A model generated the notes under the pieces. It ran no database searches, was not told the DNA's origin, and saw only the letters and a list, made by a program, of their open reading frames with translations. The translations under genes and the position numbers were made by a program. From Castor canadensis (lineage: Eukaryota; Chordata; Mammalia; Rodentia; Castoridae), in contig NC_133400.1 of NCBI RefSeq assembly GCF_047511655.1, positions 34,054,001 to 34,118,000 of the forward strand: a stretch of 64,000 nt of DNA. Direction: 5' to 3'. How positions within the stretch are numbered: position 1 is the first letter of the stretch; each line of letters opens with the position of its first letter. Positions 1 to 10,589 of the stretch are shown piece by piece.

Positions 1-690
1 GACTTTGAAGTATGTGTTCTCTTAAGGCTTAACAATGTCAAGCTTCATAACCCAAGAACTGGCTTGCTAGCTTCCTACTTTAAATTGCTCATAATTTGAA
101 ACATGCAAACATTTCCACTTTATCAAGCAGGGCTACTAAACATATTATTGCTGAAACCTGCATGTTTTATGGTCTCCATACAGCAGAGAGCTGAATTTTA
201 TTAAAATAGACTGTTAAGAGGCTCAACTCATTATGGAATCTTCAGGGCCCCAGAATGACAGAGTTTTGTTTATTCTAAGTGCAGAAAAAAAGAGTTGGGA
301 AGAGGGCTAGGATGACTTCTGAGTGTGTGTGTGTGCGAGCATCCATGCTTGGAGGAGAGGTGGGTAAAAAGCAAAGACCACCAACAGTCTCAGCCCCGGC
401 CCTTACGGCCCCTCCCTCTCCACTTTGCTATCAGTCTCCTGCCCAAGGCCCAGCATTTGTTTGTGGGTCTGTGAATCCGTTAGTTATGACAGAGTTGGGT
501 CTGGCTTGAAGACAACTGGAATTCAGCAAAGAAGGATGATTCTTTACTTGTGGGGGATGTGGAAAGAAGGCTCAGAGCCTCCACGTGGAGGGCAAGCTTA
601 TCAAGGATGTTAAAAATGAGACCTAATGAACACCCTAACTGTGCACGAAGGTTTTGAGAGGAGGCTGATGATGCCAGTGCAGGTCAGGTT
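1..690. other. Unannotated non-coding sequence
   Basis: No gene or repeat family is recognised. Bases 60-240 are AT-rich. A short TG tract lies near 322-335. Open frames here are short and have no recognisable protein similarity. Confidence 0.5.
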
Positions 691-879
691 GTATGGGTCC
701 TTTTAGTTGTTCCTGGGTGATGACGGTATGTGGGCAGTATTTAATGACATTAAAGATGAGACCATTCCTCTGTGTTCAGGCAGCCACCTTTGTTCATGGA
801 GAGGTGCTGAGCTGCTATATCTCACTGCACGGCTAGTTCCCTATAGATACCAGCCCTCTCTGAGATCATATGGGGTGGC

Positions 880-1105
880 AGAGAGAACCAGCTGTCCCTG
901 CATCCCAACTGAACCTACAGGTAGAAGCTACCGCTAGACACCACCTGGCAGCAATTGCATGTGAGACCACAAGTGAGACCAGCTGAAGAACCTCCCAGCT
1001 GAGCCCAGTCAAGCCACAGAAACATGGAAGACAATGAGTGGTTGCTGCTTCAAGTCACTAAGGTTCAGGTTTGTTGGTTATTTTACAATTGATAACCAAT
1101 AAACC
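880..1105 (+). mobile_element. MLT1-type MaLR LTR fragment
   Basis: The right end has the layout of an MLT1 LTR 3' end: a 'ccacagaaacatggaag' segment, then 'tggttgctgcttcaagtcac', then a terminal part ending near 'attgataacc'. MLT1 LTRs are old mammalian ERVL-MaLR solo LTRs. The left boundary is unclear and could extend to about 690. Confidence 0.55.
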
Positions 1106-1254
1106 ATATTTCATTTACTTCCTCCTGTTGGGGGCTTTGGGAAAAGAAGTTCTTCTAGAGCATGTAAAGACATCTTGCAGCTCAGCATAATGATGATGGA
1201 AATGATGACAGCTGTCTTGTGTGGAGCACACAGAATGCATTAATGCCAAATGCA

Positions 1255-1505
1255 AAAGGGTGTGAGGCTGCCAGTTCCATCTCTTGCTCTCTCTCCCTTC
1301 CCATTTCTCCCCCTCTCTGTCTCTCCTTCTCTCCCACTTACTCCCCCATTTCACCATGAGATGATGCAGAACTAAGACCCTTACCTAGTGCTGGACCCTT
1401 TCCCTTGCACTTCCCGACCTCCAGAACTGTGAGCCAAACAAATTGTGTTTATTACAAATTACTCAGTTTCAAGTATTGGGTTTTATAAGAACAATGTGGA
1501 CAAGG
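1255..1505 (+). mobile_element. MaLR LTR 3' part
   Basis: A pyrimidine-rich block (1280-1345) precedes 'gacctccagaactgtgagcc' (near 1418) and 'acaaattactcagtttcaag' (near 1453), the diagnostic 3' end of MST/MLT1-like LTRs. The 5' boundary is uncertain. Confidence 0.65.
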
Positions 1506-1509
1506 ACAA

Positions 1510-1855
1510 TTTTATACCACTGATGTCAACACAAAGCCTTATCCATGGGAAGTGCTCATGTTCAGTGTTATCTTGCACAAATGACACAGCAACTCCTCTG
1601 GCATTGCCCTTCATGTGCATTTATTAAGTATCACCTGATGGTCAAGAACTATGCTAGAGTCTAGATGTCTCCAGAACCTGGCACGAAGCCCTCTCCTCTT
1701 CCCTCTCCCTGTGGAGAGGCTTTGGTGAGTCTTGCCCAGTCATCCTGCAGTTGCCAGTGAGTTCCTTTAATCTCTGCAGCCACAGCACCTGAAGCCTCAT
1801 CTGATCCTGCCCAAGAGAAAAGGGTTTATGAATGGAATAACAAGGGTTGCGTGGA
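1510..1855. other. Unannotated non-coding sequence
   Basis: Repeat-poor and without coding signal. Nothing recognised. Confidence 0.4.
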
Positions 1856-2042
1856 CAAATGGATGAGTGGGTGGGCAGATGGGTGGATGGATGGATGGGA
1901 TGAATAGATAGATGGATGAATGGGTGAATAGGTAGATGGGTAGATAGATGAAGGATGGATGAATGGATGATGGATGGATGGATGGGTGGATGGGTAGATG
2001 GGGAGATAGATGAGTGGGTGGATGGATGGATGGAAGATGGAT
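1856..2042. repeat. (GATG)n-type interrupted microsatellite
   Basis: About 185 bases of imperfect GATG/GGTG/AATG/GATA tetramers. The HPSIHPS-type frames read from its other strand are artefacts of the tetramer. The same motif recurs in the opposite orientation at 20957-21357 and in the same orientation at 34660-34750. Confidence 0.95.
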
Positions 2043-2179
2043 AAACAAACTATATTCTGATGCATATACATTTTAAGCCTTCTGTGAAGTATTTCTCATC
2101 ATGCTTTTAATTTTATATTAAGTGTCATTCTCATCTCTCCGTGACTCTATATGTGGCCTGGGTACAAGGCAAAAGAGGT

Positions 2180-2480
2180 GGATGAATAAGATCTGGCTGT
2201 GGGGGAGGTCAGAAAGGCGCTAACAAGCTATAAATGACCTCCCCCTGCCTATTCAGGCATAAGTAATGTCCCCAAATTGCCTACAGTCAAAACTGCCAAT
2301 CCCAAGCTGACTGCGATGAATCAGGCTTCCACATATGCAATAATGTGATCAATTTCTCATTTCGCTGAATAAATAAGCTGGAAGATGGGGAACTGTCTCT
2401 GACCCACTGTTAACCTTCTGCCTCATTATTCATATCAGACCTATGACATACATGTAAGAAATCCCTGGTTCAATTTTAGC
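2180..2480. promoter_or_regulatory. Candidate conserved non-coding island
   Basis: Repeat-free sequence. It includes a TAAT core near 2262, 'gcaataatgtgatcaatttc' (near 2338) and 'cgctgaataaataagctgg' (near 2364). It looks like a regulatory island by texture only; conservation is not testable here. Confidence 0.3.
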
Positions 2481-3330
2481 TAATTATTTGTTAGGACGGA
2501 AGGCTCCGTGAAGTGTTACTGATGGTACAAGTGCCCAGGGACCTCCAGACAGAAAAATCAGATGGTGAAAGCCTTTGTCTAGAAGGAGGGAGGCTGGGGA
2601 GTGGGCACTTTTTCTTCCCCAGCCAGAAGCTTATAGTAGTGTGTCCATATGCTCACACATGTTTATTTCCCTCTGAGCATGATGCCGGGTATTTTATGAC
2701 ATTTCTGGTTATTGTTAGCTTGTACTTATGAAGATCACACCCCCAAAATCAGTCCTTTCACTGGAAATTAATCCCGTGATAGTCTTCTCCTGCCCCACTC
2801 AGCACACCTGGGGTGGACACGTATTGCCAGAGGTTTGGGAAGCATTAAAAATGGTCATCTAATTGTCGGACTGCCTCTGGAGATGTTTCTGGGGAAGCTG
2901 CAGAAATTGGGATGTCACCCATATAGGAGATGGGGCAGGTGATGCCTGCAGAGATGCCAGACCCTGTTAGCAAGGTCCAGGGGACAATGGTGGCTTCCCT
3001 GGAGGAGGACACTCATGGTTGCCTCTCTAGGAAGAGCCTGTTGGCTCAGCCTAGAAGCTCCAGTTGTGCCCCACAGGGAATTTGACTAGCTGCCCTCGTC
3101 AGGGGTCCATCTGGAAATCAGCTTGTTAACTCTCAGGGAAGCTCCCGCAACCAGGAGAGCACAAACTTGTTTTAGGTGCAGTTGTTTGCTTAAGAGAGCC
3201 AAGGTCTTTGTCATTCACTGGCTGCCATATTGATCGCAGAACCATCTTGGCATTCCCATTTTAGACTCGCCGAGTTTCCTCCAGGCAGGCTCACCTTGGG
3301 AGACTTAGTTGATAAGCATGTCTGTTCCTT
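2480..3330. other. Unannotated non-coding sequence
   Basis: No gene, RNA or repeat family recognised. The stretch near 3190-3290 is repeat-free and CpG-containing and could be a weaker conserved island. Confidence 0.4.
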
Positions 3331-3600
3331 TCATTGGACAGATGGCTTGTGAAATGTGTCAGGCTCTGGGCTACACCTGGAGGAGCAGCAGCATCAGGCG
3401 TGGTGGCCTTCATGGAAATTTCTGTCTAATGGGGAGACAAAGATTATTAAGGCATCATTCCATGAGGAGTGAGTTATAGGAAATTCATACAGGTATAGGG
3501 CACAAAGGAGGTGATGGATTTGGGGGGCAGGGAGGTTTCTAGGAGGTTACCCTAAAAGATAAAGTGCTGTGATTCAGGGTAAGAGTGGGAAGGGAATAGG
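3330..3600 (-). mobile_element. L2 LINE fragment
   Basis: 'aaatgtgtcaggctctgggc', then 'tctgtctaatggggagacaa', then a purine-rich stretch follow the order of the reverse complement of an L2 3' end ('tgccaggcactg... tctagtgggg agacaga'). Diverged, so boundaries are approximate. Confidence 0.55.
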
Positions 3601-3800
3601 GGAATGGGGAAGGGGAGGTCTACCAGAAGCAGGGAGATAAGAAGGGATGTGACAGGACAACAGTCACTGCTAAGACTCAAAGAAGAAGCCACAGAGGTCA
3701 GTCAACCCCATCACAAAGGACCTCACCTGTCCACTTCTGGAAATGAATGCTCCAACTCTGAGGTAAGGACTTGGACTCCAGTAATAATTACTCTGTGTTT

Positions 3801-4115
3801 GGGGAGGCAAAGTGACTCACATCTGTAATCCCAGCTACTTGGGAGTAGAAATAGGAAGACCACAGTTCAAGGCCAGCCTTGGGAAAGAAAAGTTATCAAG
3901 AACAGTCTCAAAGAATAAGTTGGATGTGGTGGTGTGTGCCTATAATCTCAGCTATGTGGTAGGCATAGGTAAGCAGCCAGCTCTGGGCAAAAAGCTAGAG
4001 ATCCTCTCTAAAAAATAACTAAAGCAAAAACGTGTGGCTCAAGTGGGTAGAGCGCACCTGCCTGGCAAGTGTGAGGTCTTGACTTCAAACCTCAGTACCA
4101 TGAAATAATAATAAT
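3801..4115 (+). mobile_element. Trimeric B1-B1-ID composite SINE
   Basis: The first B1-like monomer (3801-3920) contains 'cacatctgtaatcccagcta'. A second (3921-4030) contains 'tgcctataatctcagctatg'. An ID-like unit (4031-4102) has 'gtggctcaagtgggtagagc' and a B-box-like 'acttcaaacctc'. An (AAT)n tail follows. Near-identical 15-base direct repeats at 3786-3800 and 4116-4130 (13 of 15 matching) flank the whole unit, so it inserted as one piece by LINE-driven target-primed reverse transcription. Confidence 0.9.
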
Positions 4116-4130
4116 AATCACTCTGTGTCT

Positions 4131-4834
4131 TGGAGTCTGAGATTACAGACATAAATCAGTGTGTAGGGACTATATCTAAAAGTCACACCTAGGAACTTTG
4201 ACTTGGGGGGATTTTAATTCCAACATATCTTGAAAAAAATGAAAAGATCAGCTTTGTATCTCATGAAGGTCTCAGGCCCCATATTGCTGAGGGTGTTGTA
4301 AGAGGGCTTGGCGAGACAGAAAGACACCATGCCATCCATGAAACAGAATTTTCTCCAGTTTGCAGACTGAGACCCAAGGAGACACAGGGCTTTGACAGTC
4401 CTTAGCGATCGTTGGGCGATGGCTTCACCCAGTCATTAGGAAACAGAGTTCCAGTGTGAACCTAGTTCTGCTAGGGAAATGGGAGAAACCCCACAGCTAA
4501 TATCCAGAATATAAAGCTCCAGGAAAAAGGAGAATTTGTTGCTTTTAAGCCAGAACAGTTCCCTGGGGAACAAACCTAGCGTGTCTTGACCAAGGAGTTG
4601 CATTTCTGCAACATGGCAACCTAGCACCTTAGATGGTCGAGAACAAATGTGAATTGCCCGGAATGTGAATGCCTGGGCCAGGGTTCCTCAAGTTCCTTAC
4701 AGACCTCTGACCAAATGCAGATGCTAAAACGCACGGCCAGCATCATGCTCCTCCAGACACTGTGTGTGCAATTTCCCACTACCTGAGACCTTCTTCTCTG
4801 AAAAGTCACATGGTCCACTCCATTATTTTACTCA
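4131..4834. other. Unannotated non-coding sequence
   Basis: No coding signal. 4345-4440 may be a diverged minus-strand MIR ('gcagactgagacccaaggag'), but the match is too weak to call. Confidence 0.4.
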
Positions 4835-5012
4835 TGTCTCTGCTCACATGCAACCTCGTCCAGGAGTCTCCCCATTATTAGCTGTCCCTCTGTGATCTGC
4901 CCCCTCCTCCTTGCATAGGAGCTTCCTGACGACAGGGACTCGTCTCCTTCACCTCTGAGTAGTCTTCAGTGCCTTTTATACAGGTAATGATGTTTACTAA
5001 GCACATAAATTG
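4835..5012 (+). mobile_element. L2 LINE 3' fragment
   Basis: The order 'cctcgtccaggagtctcccc', 'tgacgacagggactcgtctc', 'tcttcagtgccttttataca', 'tttactaagcacataaattg' matches the L2 3' end (shortened protein motif, 'gacagggact', 'cagtgcctggcaca', 'aataaat'). Confidence 0.75.
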
Positions 5013-5334
5013 AATAGATCAAAGTTGAACTCACTGCTCCGTGGAGGGCACTCAAAAGAGCATCACCATGACACCGGGCAGGGGCCCTGGCATGAGGACA
5101 GAACATGGGTGCTTGGTGCCAGATGCCTCCATCAGCACCTCCACCATCTGGACCAGGACCAGAGCCTACTGCACCCCAGTCCCTCTGCCTCCCTGAGATC
5201 AAGGATGAGGCAATAGAGGACTGTCTGGATGATGAATGACCAAATGACTTGAATGAGCAGCCATATGAAGTTTCCCCTGGGGTCAGGGCCAGAAACAGAC
5301 CCTGGCTAGAGGGACTTGAGGGACCATGGGGAGT
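5013..5334. other. Unannotated non-coding sequence
   Basis: No gene or clear repeat recognised. Confidence 0.4.
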
Positions 5335-5560
5335 AATAACACTATCATTATCAGAGCTATCAGTTATTGATCATTTCTTGCATCAGACACAGTGTAATCA
5401 TTTCACACTCATTCTCTCATTTAGTCCCCACCAAACCCCCATAAACAGATATGATTATTCTCCATGTTTTACCTATGAGAAAGAAGACCCAGAAAAGCTA
5501 ATGGTCATCTCAAGATGCTTCACCTTGGTCAGAATTTGAATCCAGGGCACTTGCCTCCAG
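5335..5560 (-). mobile_element. MIR SINE
   Basis: Reads as reverse-complement MIR: 'attctctcatttagtcccca' (near 5410), 'atgttttacctatgagaaag' (near 5463), then 'agaatttgaatccagggcac' (near 5531), corresponding to 'ctcatttaatcctca', 'attttacagatgagg' and 'gattcgaacccagg'. Confidence 0.75.
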
Positions 5561-5724
5561 TGCTGGCTCTGAGTTACCTGTGACAGGGAATGGAGTAGGC
5601 ACTCAAACCAGGTTGATGAGAGGTCACGCTTGGTAAATAAGGAGGAAGGCCTTTTTAGATACCTGTCTACAAAGAAGAGAGAAGAAGAAGGAAGGAGGAG
5701 AGATTCTCACTGTGGCGATACGTC

Positions 5725-6010
5725 TGACGGGCATTCAGTAATTCATCTATTTATTTTACTGTAGCTCCTTCTGTGTGCCAGGCACTGTTTTAGAGGCTGG
5801 CAGTGGAGCAAGGCACCGCCAGACAGGATTTATGCCCTGCTCTCATGGGAGAGGTGTGAGCATGGAGCTGGGGGCCATCCAAGTGCTGGGAGAGCAAAGA
5901 GCAGCTGGGTTGTTGCTCCTCTCTTGGTGTCAGCGAGGTTCCAAAGGGAGAACAGAGCCAGCCAGGTAAAGGTTCAGGCAGGGAGGAGAGAGCCACTGCC
6001 CAGCCTTTAG
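5725..6010 (-). mobile_element. L2 LINE 3' fragment
   Basis: 'ttctgtgtgccaggcactgt' (near 5769), then 'tatgccctgctctcatggga' (near 5831) are the reverse-complement L2 signatures for 'atgtgccaggcactgt' and 'tgccctcatggagc'. Confidence 0.75.
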
Positions 6011-6063
6011 GAATCAAACAGAGAGCGCGGAAGTGCGGGTGGAGGAGCCAGGTCTCCATTTGA

Positions 6064-6086
6064 GGTGGGGGGGGGGGGGCGGGGCG
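6064..6086. repeat. Poly-G tract
   Basis: An almost pure guanine run, interrupted once or twice, followed by 'cggggcg'. It could form G-quadruplex-like structure and is a site where assemblies often miscount bases. Confidence 0.9.
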
Positions 6087-6089
6087 CTA

Positions 6090-7195
6090 TACTGAGACTG
6101 AGCACAGACTCAGGGTCCCAAAGGCCCCCATCAGGGCAGGTAGTGGGCTGAAACCCTGCTCTGGCACCTGTACCACCAGTGGCTCCCATCAGGTCACACC
6201 ACAAACATGCCCTCATGGTAAGCAGCTTGGACTCTGAGTGCCAAAGCAAATATTTTTCTGAGCCTGGTGTGGCTCCAAGGTGGGGCAACATGTAGTGAGG
6301 TTGCTGACCTTGAGCTCAAGGTAATGGCAGGATGGCTTTTCCCACCTGTCTCCCACCCTCGTTATGGGAAGACCGGCCTGGGACTGGTCCTTTCTCCCAT
6401 CTTTAAGGTCGCTTTCAGAAGCTCACCTTCACATGTGCTTCAAATCATCACAGACATCATTTTCCAATTGTTCTCAGGTGTTCCTCCAAAAGTCCCTGGC
6501 AACTAGTCACCAGTGGGCTGAACATTATTGTGCACCAAAATCCTCCCTCTGAGAGGGGCAGGGCCAGGCTGGGTCCTCCCAGGACTGAGTCCCAGCCAGG
6601 GCAAGAAGCAACTGAGGATGAAGTTCATATGGAGAAAAAGAAAGCCACCTCTCTACCATTCAGCTCCCACTGTCTGCCATGCCCCAGAGTCAGGGTTTGG
6701 TGGCTGGTACCTCAGTGCCTGATTCCACGACAGCTTTCTTGTCTGAGTTCATTCATCAACTTCTCTGCAGTAAAATCAGTTTATGGAAAACTTGCATGAG
6801 TTCCTGAATCTGGGGGCGAAGGGGACACTGAGATATAAGACAGACTTTTCCTGTGATGGCAGGAAAATTTCCAGCTGCCCCAGCCTCCCTTCCGGTCTCC
6901 AGCTGAGCCTCACTTTTTCCAGGACTTTATCAATTTCTGATAGGCAGGGGCCAATCCAGCATTCAAGGGAAAGAAAACCCTGGGAAAGCAAAGCCCAGCA
7001 GATCCCCTGCCACACTCGGGTGGAGACCCTCAGAGACTCAGAGCTGGACCTGGAAGCAGCAGTGTCAAGGTCACCACATCTCTTTGCCTGCATGTGTGGA
7101 CTCTGGTGCAGGGGGAAGCTGAGTGGACAGGAAGTTAGCAGTGATGGAACAACTCAGATACGCTGACAAAGCCTAGCTGTAGTCCCCAACATGGA
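6090..7195. other. Unannotated non-coding sequence
   Basis: Several 80-130 codon frames overlap on both strands (for example 6783-7166), with no family resemblance, no splice-site pattern and no codon bias that I can see. Treated as non-coding. Confidence 0.45.
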
Positions 7196-8185
7196 GAAGG
7201 AACTTCTGAGAAATTCTTTTTTGTTAGCGTATACTCATTGTACAGCGGGTTTCATTGTTCACAACATGTACTTTGACGATATTCTCCCCATTATCCTCTC
7301 TTATCCCCTGCTCCCCTCTCCAAGATCCCCTTCCTCTTCCCTAATAGGCCCCCTTCTACATTCATCCCAATTTTTTTCTAGGTTCTGCATATGAGAGAAA
7401 ACAGGCGAGTCTGGCTTACTTCTCATAGCATGAGTTCCAGTTCCATCCACTTTTCCTGCAAATGACATGACCTTATTCTTCTTCATGGCTAAATAAAACT
7501 CCATCGTGTGTACCCATTCATCTGGCGATGGGCACTGAGGTTGATTCCATGGCTTGGCTATTGTGAGTAGTGCAAGTATCTCCATTGTATGCTGATTTTG
7601 ATTTCTTCAGGTGTACACCCAGCAGTGGTGCATCTAGATTACATAGTAATTCTGTTTTTAGGTTTTTTGGGTTTTTGTTGTTGTTGTTAGTACTGAGAAT
7701 TCAACTCAGGGCCTCTTGCTAGGCAAGTGCTCTGCCATTTGAGGCATGTCCCAGTCCTCTTTGCTTTTAGTTTGTTTTCCCTATATGGTCTCATGCTTTT
7801 ACTCAGTCTTACCTTGGACTGAGATCCTCCTACTTCTGTCTCCCAAATAGCTGGGATTATAGATGGGTGCCACCATGCCTGGCCCTCTGTTTTCAGTTTT
7901 TTGAGGAGCCTCCATACTAATTTCCATAGTGGATAGACAAATATACATACCCACCAACAATGTATAAGGGTTTCTTTTCTCCACACCCTTACCAGCATTT
8001 GTCATCGTTTATTTTCTTAACGATAGGCATTCATACCAGGACGAGATAAAATCTCAATTTCGTTATGATTTGCATTTCCCTGGTGGCTAAAGATGGTGAA
8101 TATTTTTTCATATATTTCTTGGCCATTTGTACTTCTCCTGAAAAACATCTATTTGGTTCATTTGCCCATTTATATGTCTGAGAAA
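7196..8185 (-). mobile_element. L1 LINE 3' end, interrupted by a SINE
   Basis: On the minus strand, 'cacaatagccaagccatgga' followed by the code for 'DEWVHTMEFYLAMKKNKVMSF' is the end of L1 ORF2 and adjoining sequence. The low-coordinate part (7196-7400) is the lineage 3' UTR, and 7900-8180 is the upstream ORF2 part ('aatgtataagggtttctttt' is its reverse complement). Frameshifted and 5'-truncated, so not functional. A B1-ID SINE splits it at 7671-7885. Confidence 0.9.
7671..7885 (-). mobile_element. B1-ID composite SINE inserted in L1
   Basis: The tail (TTG)n is at the low-coordinate end, then an ID-like part ('gagaattcaactcagggcct'), then a B1-like part ('tgtctcccaaatagctggga'). Similar flanks 'tctgtttttaggttttttgg' at 7651 and 'tctgttttcagttttttgag' at 7886 are the target-site duplication. 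It therefore post-dates the L1. Confidence 0.9.
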
Positions 8186-8239
8186 TTCTACTGGTAATTT
8201 TTAGGTAAATTGGTATTTGTTAGGACCCCTTACCAAATA

Positions 8240-8700
8240 TTTCTGACCTTTTCTTCCCCTGGGCTCCAGTATTTCCTGGACTCTATGTGGGTGAGTAGGA
8301 CCACGTGACCAGTGCTAGCCAATGAGTTCTTAGAGGAAGTGACATAAATCACTAAGCATTTCATTGCTAGTGGGGAATCTTCTAGGGTGATCTCTTCTCC
8401 TTCGGGAATTGTGATTGGTGGCCTTATGGTGGCAGCTCTGATTATTTGGATGCCCAAGTGACTAGAATGAATGTAGCAGAAGTGTAGGATAAATAAGTAA
8501 TGTACCTATGTTGAGTTATAAAGAAACATGGTGGGCTGGGATGTAGCTCGGTGGTACAGCGCTTGCCTAGCATGCGTGAGGCCCTGGGTTCGATCCCAGC
8601 ATCAAAAAAGAAAAGACAAAAAAAAAAAAACCTCTCCCCTAAAGAAACATGGTGCTGTTTGTTACTGCCACATGATCTAAGCCTGTGCTGACTAAAACAT
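8240..8700 (+). mobile_element. MLT1-type LTR interrupted by an ID SINE
   Basis: 'gctagccaatgagttcttag' (near 8315) followed by 'gaggaagtgacataaatcac', and a 3' end 'ttgttactgccacatgatct...ctgactaaaaca', follow the layout of a diverged MLT1-class LTR. The family call is tentative; the interruption at 8534-8639 is clear. Confidence 0.5.
8534..8639 (+). mobile_element. Full-length ID-like SINE with perfect target duplication
   Basis: A tRNA-Ala-derived monomer with a Pol III A box TAGCTCGGTGG (8544-8554) and B box GGTTCGATCCC (8587-8597), an A-rich tail (to 8630) and a short 'cctctcccc' before the flank. A perfect 15-base target-site duplication, taaagaaacatggtg, lies at 8519-8533 and 8640-8654. 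The intact boxes and exact duplication make it one of the youngest insertions here. Confidence 0.95.
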
Positions 8701-8847
8701 TGCGTGGAACTATATGGGCTTGACAGAGGAAGGAAAGCTGTGTTTTAAGGCCTCAGGACACTGCACTGTTCTTTCCTCCTCATCTCCTCCTGGTAACATT
8801 TTGATGGTAACCTTCGGACCTTGGAGCACTTAGTTCAGTTTCTGAAT

Positions 8848-8871
8848 TGCGTGTGCGCATGCACGCACGCA
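8848..8871. repeat. Alternating purine-pyrimidine tract
   Basis: 24 consecutive bases alternate pyrimidine and purine with no break (TG/CG/CA steps). This is the base pattern that favours Z-DNA. It sits at the tail end of a minus-strand SINE and probably arose from that tail. Confidence 0.9.
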
Positions 8872-9062
8872 GGCGCACAGTACTGGGGCTTGAACTCAGG
8901 GTCCACACCTTGAGCCACTCCGGCAGCCCTTTCTCTGTGATGGGATTTTTTGAGATAGGGTCTCAGGAACTAATTACCCAGGCTGTCTTCAAACCTGATC
9001 CTCCTGATTTCTGCCTCCCAATTGCTAGGATTACAGGCGTGAGCCACCAGGCGCCCAGCTCT
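8872..9062 (-). mobile_element. B1-ID composite SINE
   Basis: The ID-like part comes first ('ggcttgaactcagggtccac', near 8887), followed by 'ttttgagatagggtctcagg' and the B1 part 'aggattacaggcgtgagcca'. Both parts are in reverse complement. Confidence 0.9.
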
Positions 9063-9619
9063 GAGTTTTATTGGTGTATAAAATGAAAGTAACAATACTT
9101 GCTTCAGCATTCAGTGTCACATTTAGCTTAATGGCTGTGTTAAACTTTCTGTATTTCACTGACTCTAAACAAGGATTCTGACATTTACAATCAATGCAAT
9201 CTTCCGACTAATTGGCAGGTTTTTTTCTCAGCAGCATATAAAATAATGCTGTCTTACTTTCAAATAGTATCAGAGTCACTTAAATATAGCAGTTGGCCCT
9301 CAGTAAGTATTAGAAATTATTCTTATCTTTCATGTAATCCCAATGAACTTTTCTGAGTTTACTTACATCTGGGAAGTGGCAATCACTATCTCAAAGGAGC
9401 AGGTGACATGAAAATGCTTTCCAAGTATTAAGCATTCTGACAGTGAAGTGGATGTAACCCACCAGGGACCCACCAGGGACACCTCCTCTGGAAGTCTGCC
9501 TGGACCAATCCTCTCACAATGTGCACAAACTCTAGTTCCAGAGGAGCTCTTGAGGATGCCAGCACTTAAGGTATGTGGGAAATGGCATGGCCAGATGGAC
9601 ACAGCAGGAAGAAAAGCAG
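9063..9619. other. Unannotated non-coding sequence
   Basis: AT-rich to 9360 with no repeat recognised. A short tandem 'caccagggac' pair lies near 9459-9480. No gene. Confidence 0.4.
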
Positions 9620-9790
9620 GACTATGGTGCAGAATTATTCAGCCAGACCCAGGATAAAATGCCAGTTTGGCCTCTCAGAAGCTATGGGGCTTGGGCAATC
9701 CATTTCTCCTTTTGCAGGTTTATCACCGGTGACATGGGGGCATTAAGGGCTTTCCTACAGGATTATTCCAAGGGCTAAATGAAAACATGT
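9620..9790 (+). mobile_element. MIR SINE, diverged
   Basis: 'ctatggggcttgggcaatcc' (near 9682) followed by 'tttctccttttgcaggttta' and 'ccaagggctaaatgaaaaca' fit the MIR core ('tgaccttgggcaagt... aaatgagat'). Confidence 0.55.
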
Positions 9791-9805
9791 ATATGAGGTA
9801 TACAG

Positions 9806-10062
9806 AACTGTGTTGTCCAAGGTGACAGCCACTGGTCACATGTGGCTGTCAAGCACCTGGAATGTGTCCAGTCCAAAGTCAGGTGTGTCAGCAGTCACAA
9901 TACATACAGATTTCACAGACTTAGCATGAAAAAGGAATGCAAAACATCTCATTAGTAATTTTGTATTGATACTGAGATAGTATTGTTGACAAGAAAGTCA
10001 TGAGGACACACAGGGTTAAATAAAATATATTACTAAATTATTTTTATCTGTTTCTTTTTTAC
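9806..10062 (-). mobile_element. MER5A-like hAT DNA transposon
   Basis: 'gaactgtgttgtccaaggtg', 'ggtcacatgtggctgtcaag', 'acatctcattagtaattttg' and 'tttttatctgtttctttttt' reproduce the reverse complement of MER5A in order, over about 250 bases. This is a nonautonomous hAT-Charlie element shared by placental mammals. Confidence 0.85.
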
Positions 10063-10589
10063 CATTTCTTACCTGGCTAAGAGAATTAAATTACACCCGT
10101 GGCTTTTATTACATTGGCCTAGAACAAGGCTTGGCCCTTCACAGGTTGGACAGACAGGCAGGTGTCCAGACTTGCAGAAAAGATGCTCAGGTTGGTCCCA
10201 GGGAACTTGATGAGGGAGAATAGGAACACATTTCAACATGGGGTGGAACTGCCAAATGATTTTGATAAGAAAGAGAAAATGCTCCCCACTTGAGTGTGCA
10301 TAGCGACATTGAATTTCCCTATGGCTTCCTGTCCCCATCCTAGCTACTCAGCCAGCTGGTGATGATGTTTCTGTGACTTGACTGTACTCCTTAAAATGTC
10401 AACTCCAGCAGACCAGCCTCAGACTCATGTGCTCACTACTTAATCCCTCTCATCTCTCCCGCTCAAACTAACTATTCAACAAACAATTGTGCCAAGAGTA
10501 ATTAATTCCTCCAGAAGGTCTTTAGGCATTTGGACTCTTTGTTGCTGTTTGCCCCAAGTTTTAATGTGTGTGCAGTGTCTTGTAGGAGC
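10063..10589. other. Unannotated non-coding sequence
   Basis: No gene or clear repeat recognised. Confidence 0.4.

Noticed and set aside
3797-3828. Short frame reaching into a SINE as a gene start
   Set aside because: The frames at 3604-4018 read directly into the B1 monomers and have no coding support.
7301-7585. 94-codon minus frame with DEWVHTMEFYLAMKKNK
   Set aside because: This is the decayed C-terminus of L1 ORF2, not a host gene. It lacks the rest of the reverse transcriptase.
8534-8630. tRNA-like A and B boxes
   Set aside because: They belong to an ID SINE with an A tail and target duplication; there is no tRNA cloverleaf or anticodon arm.
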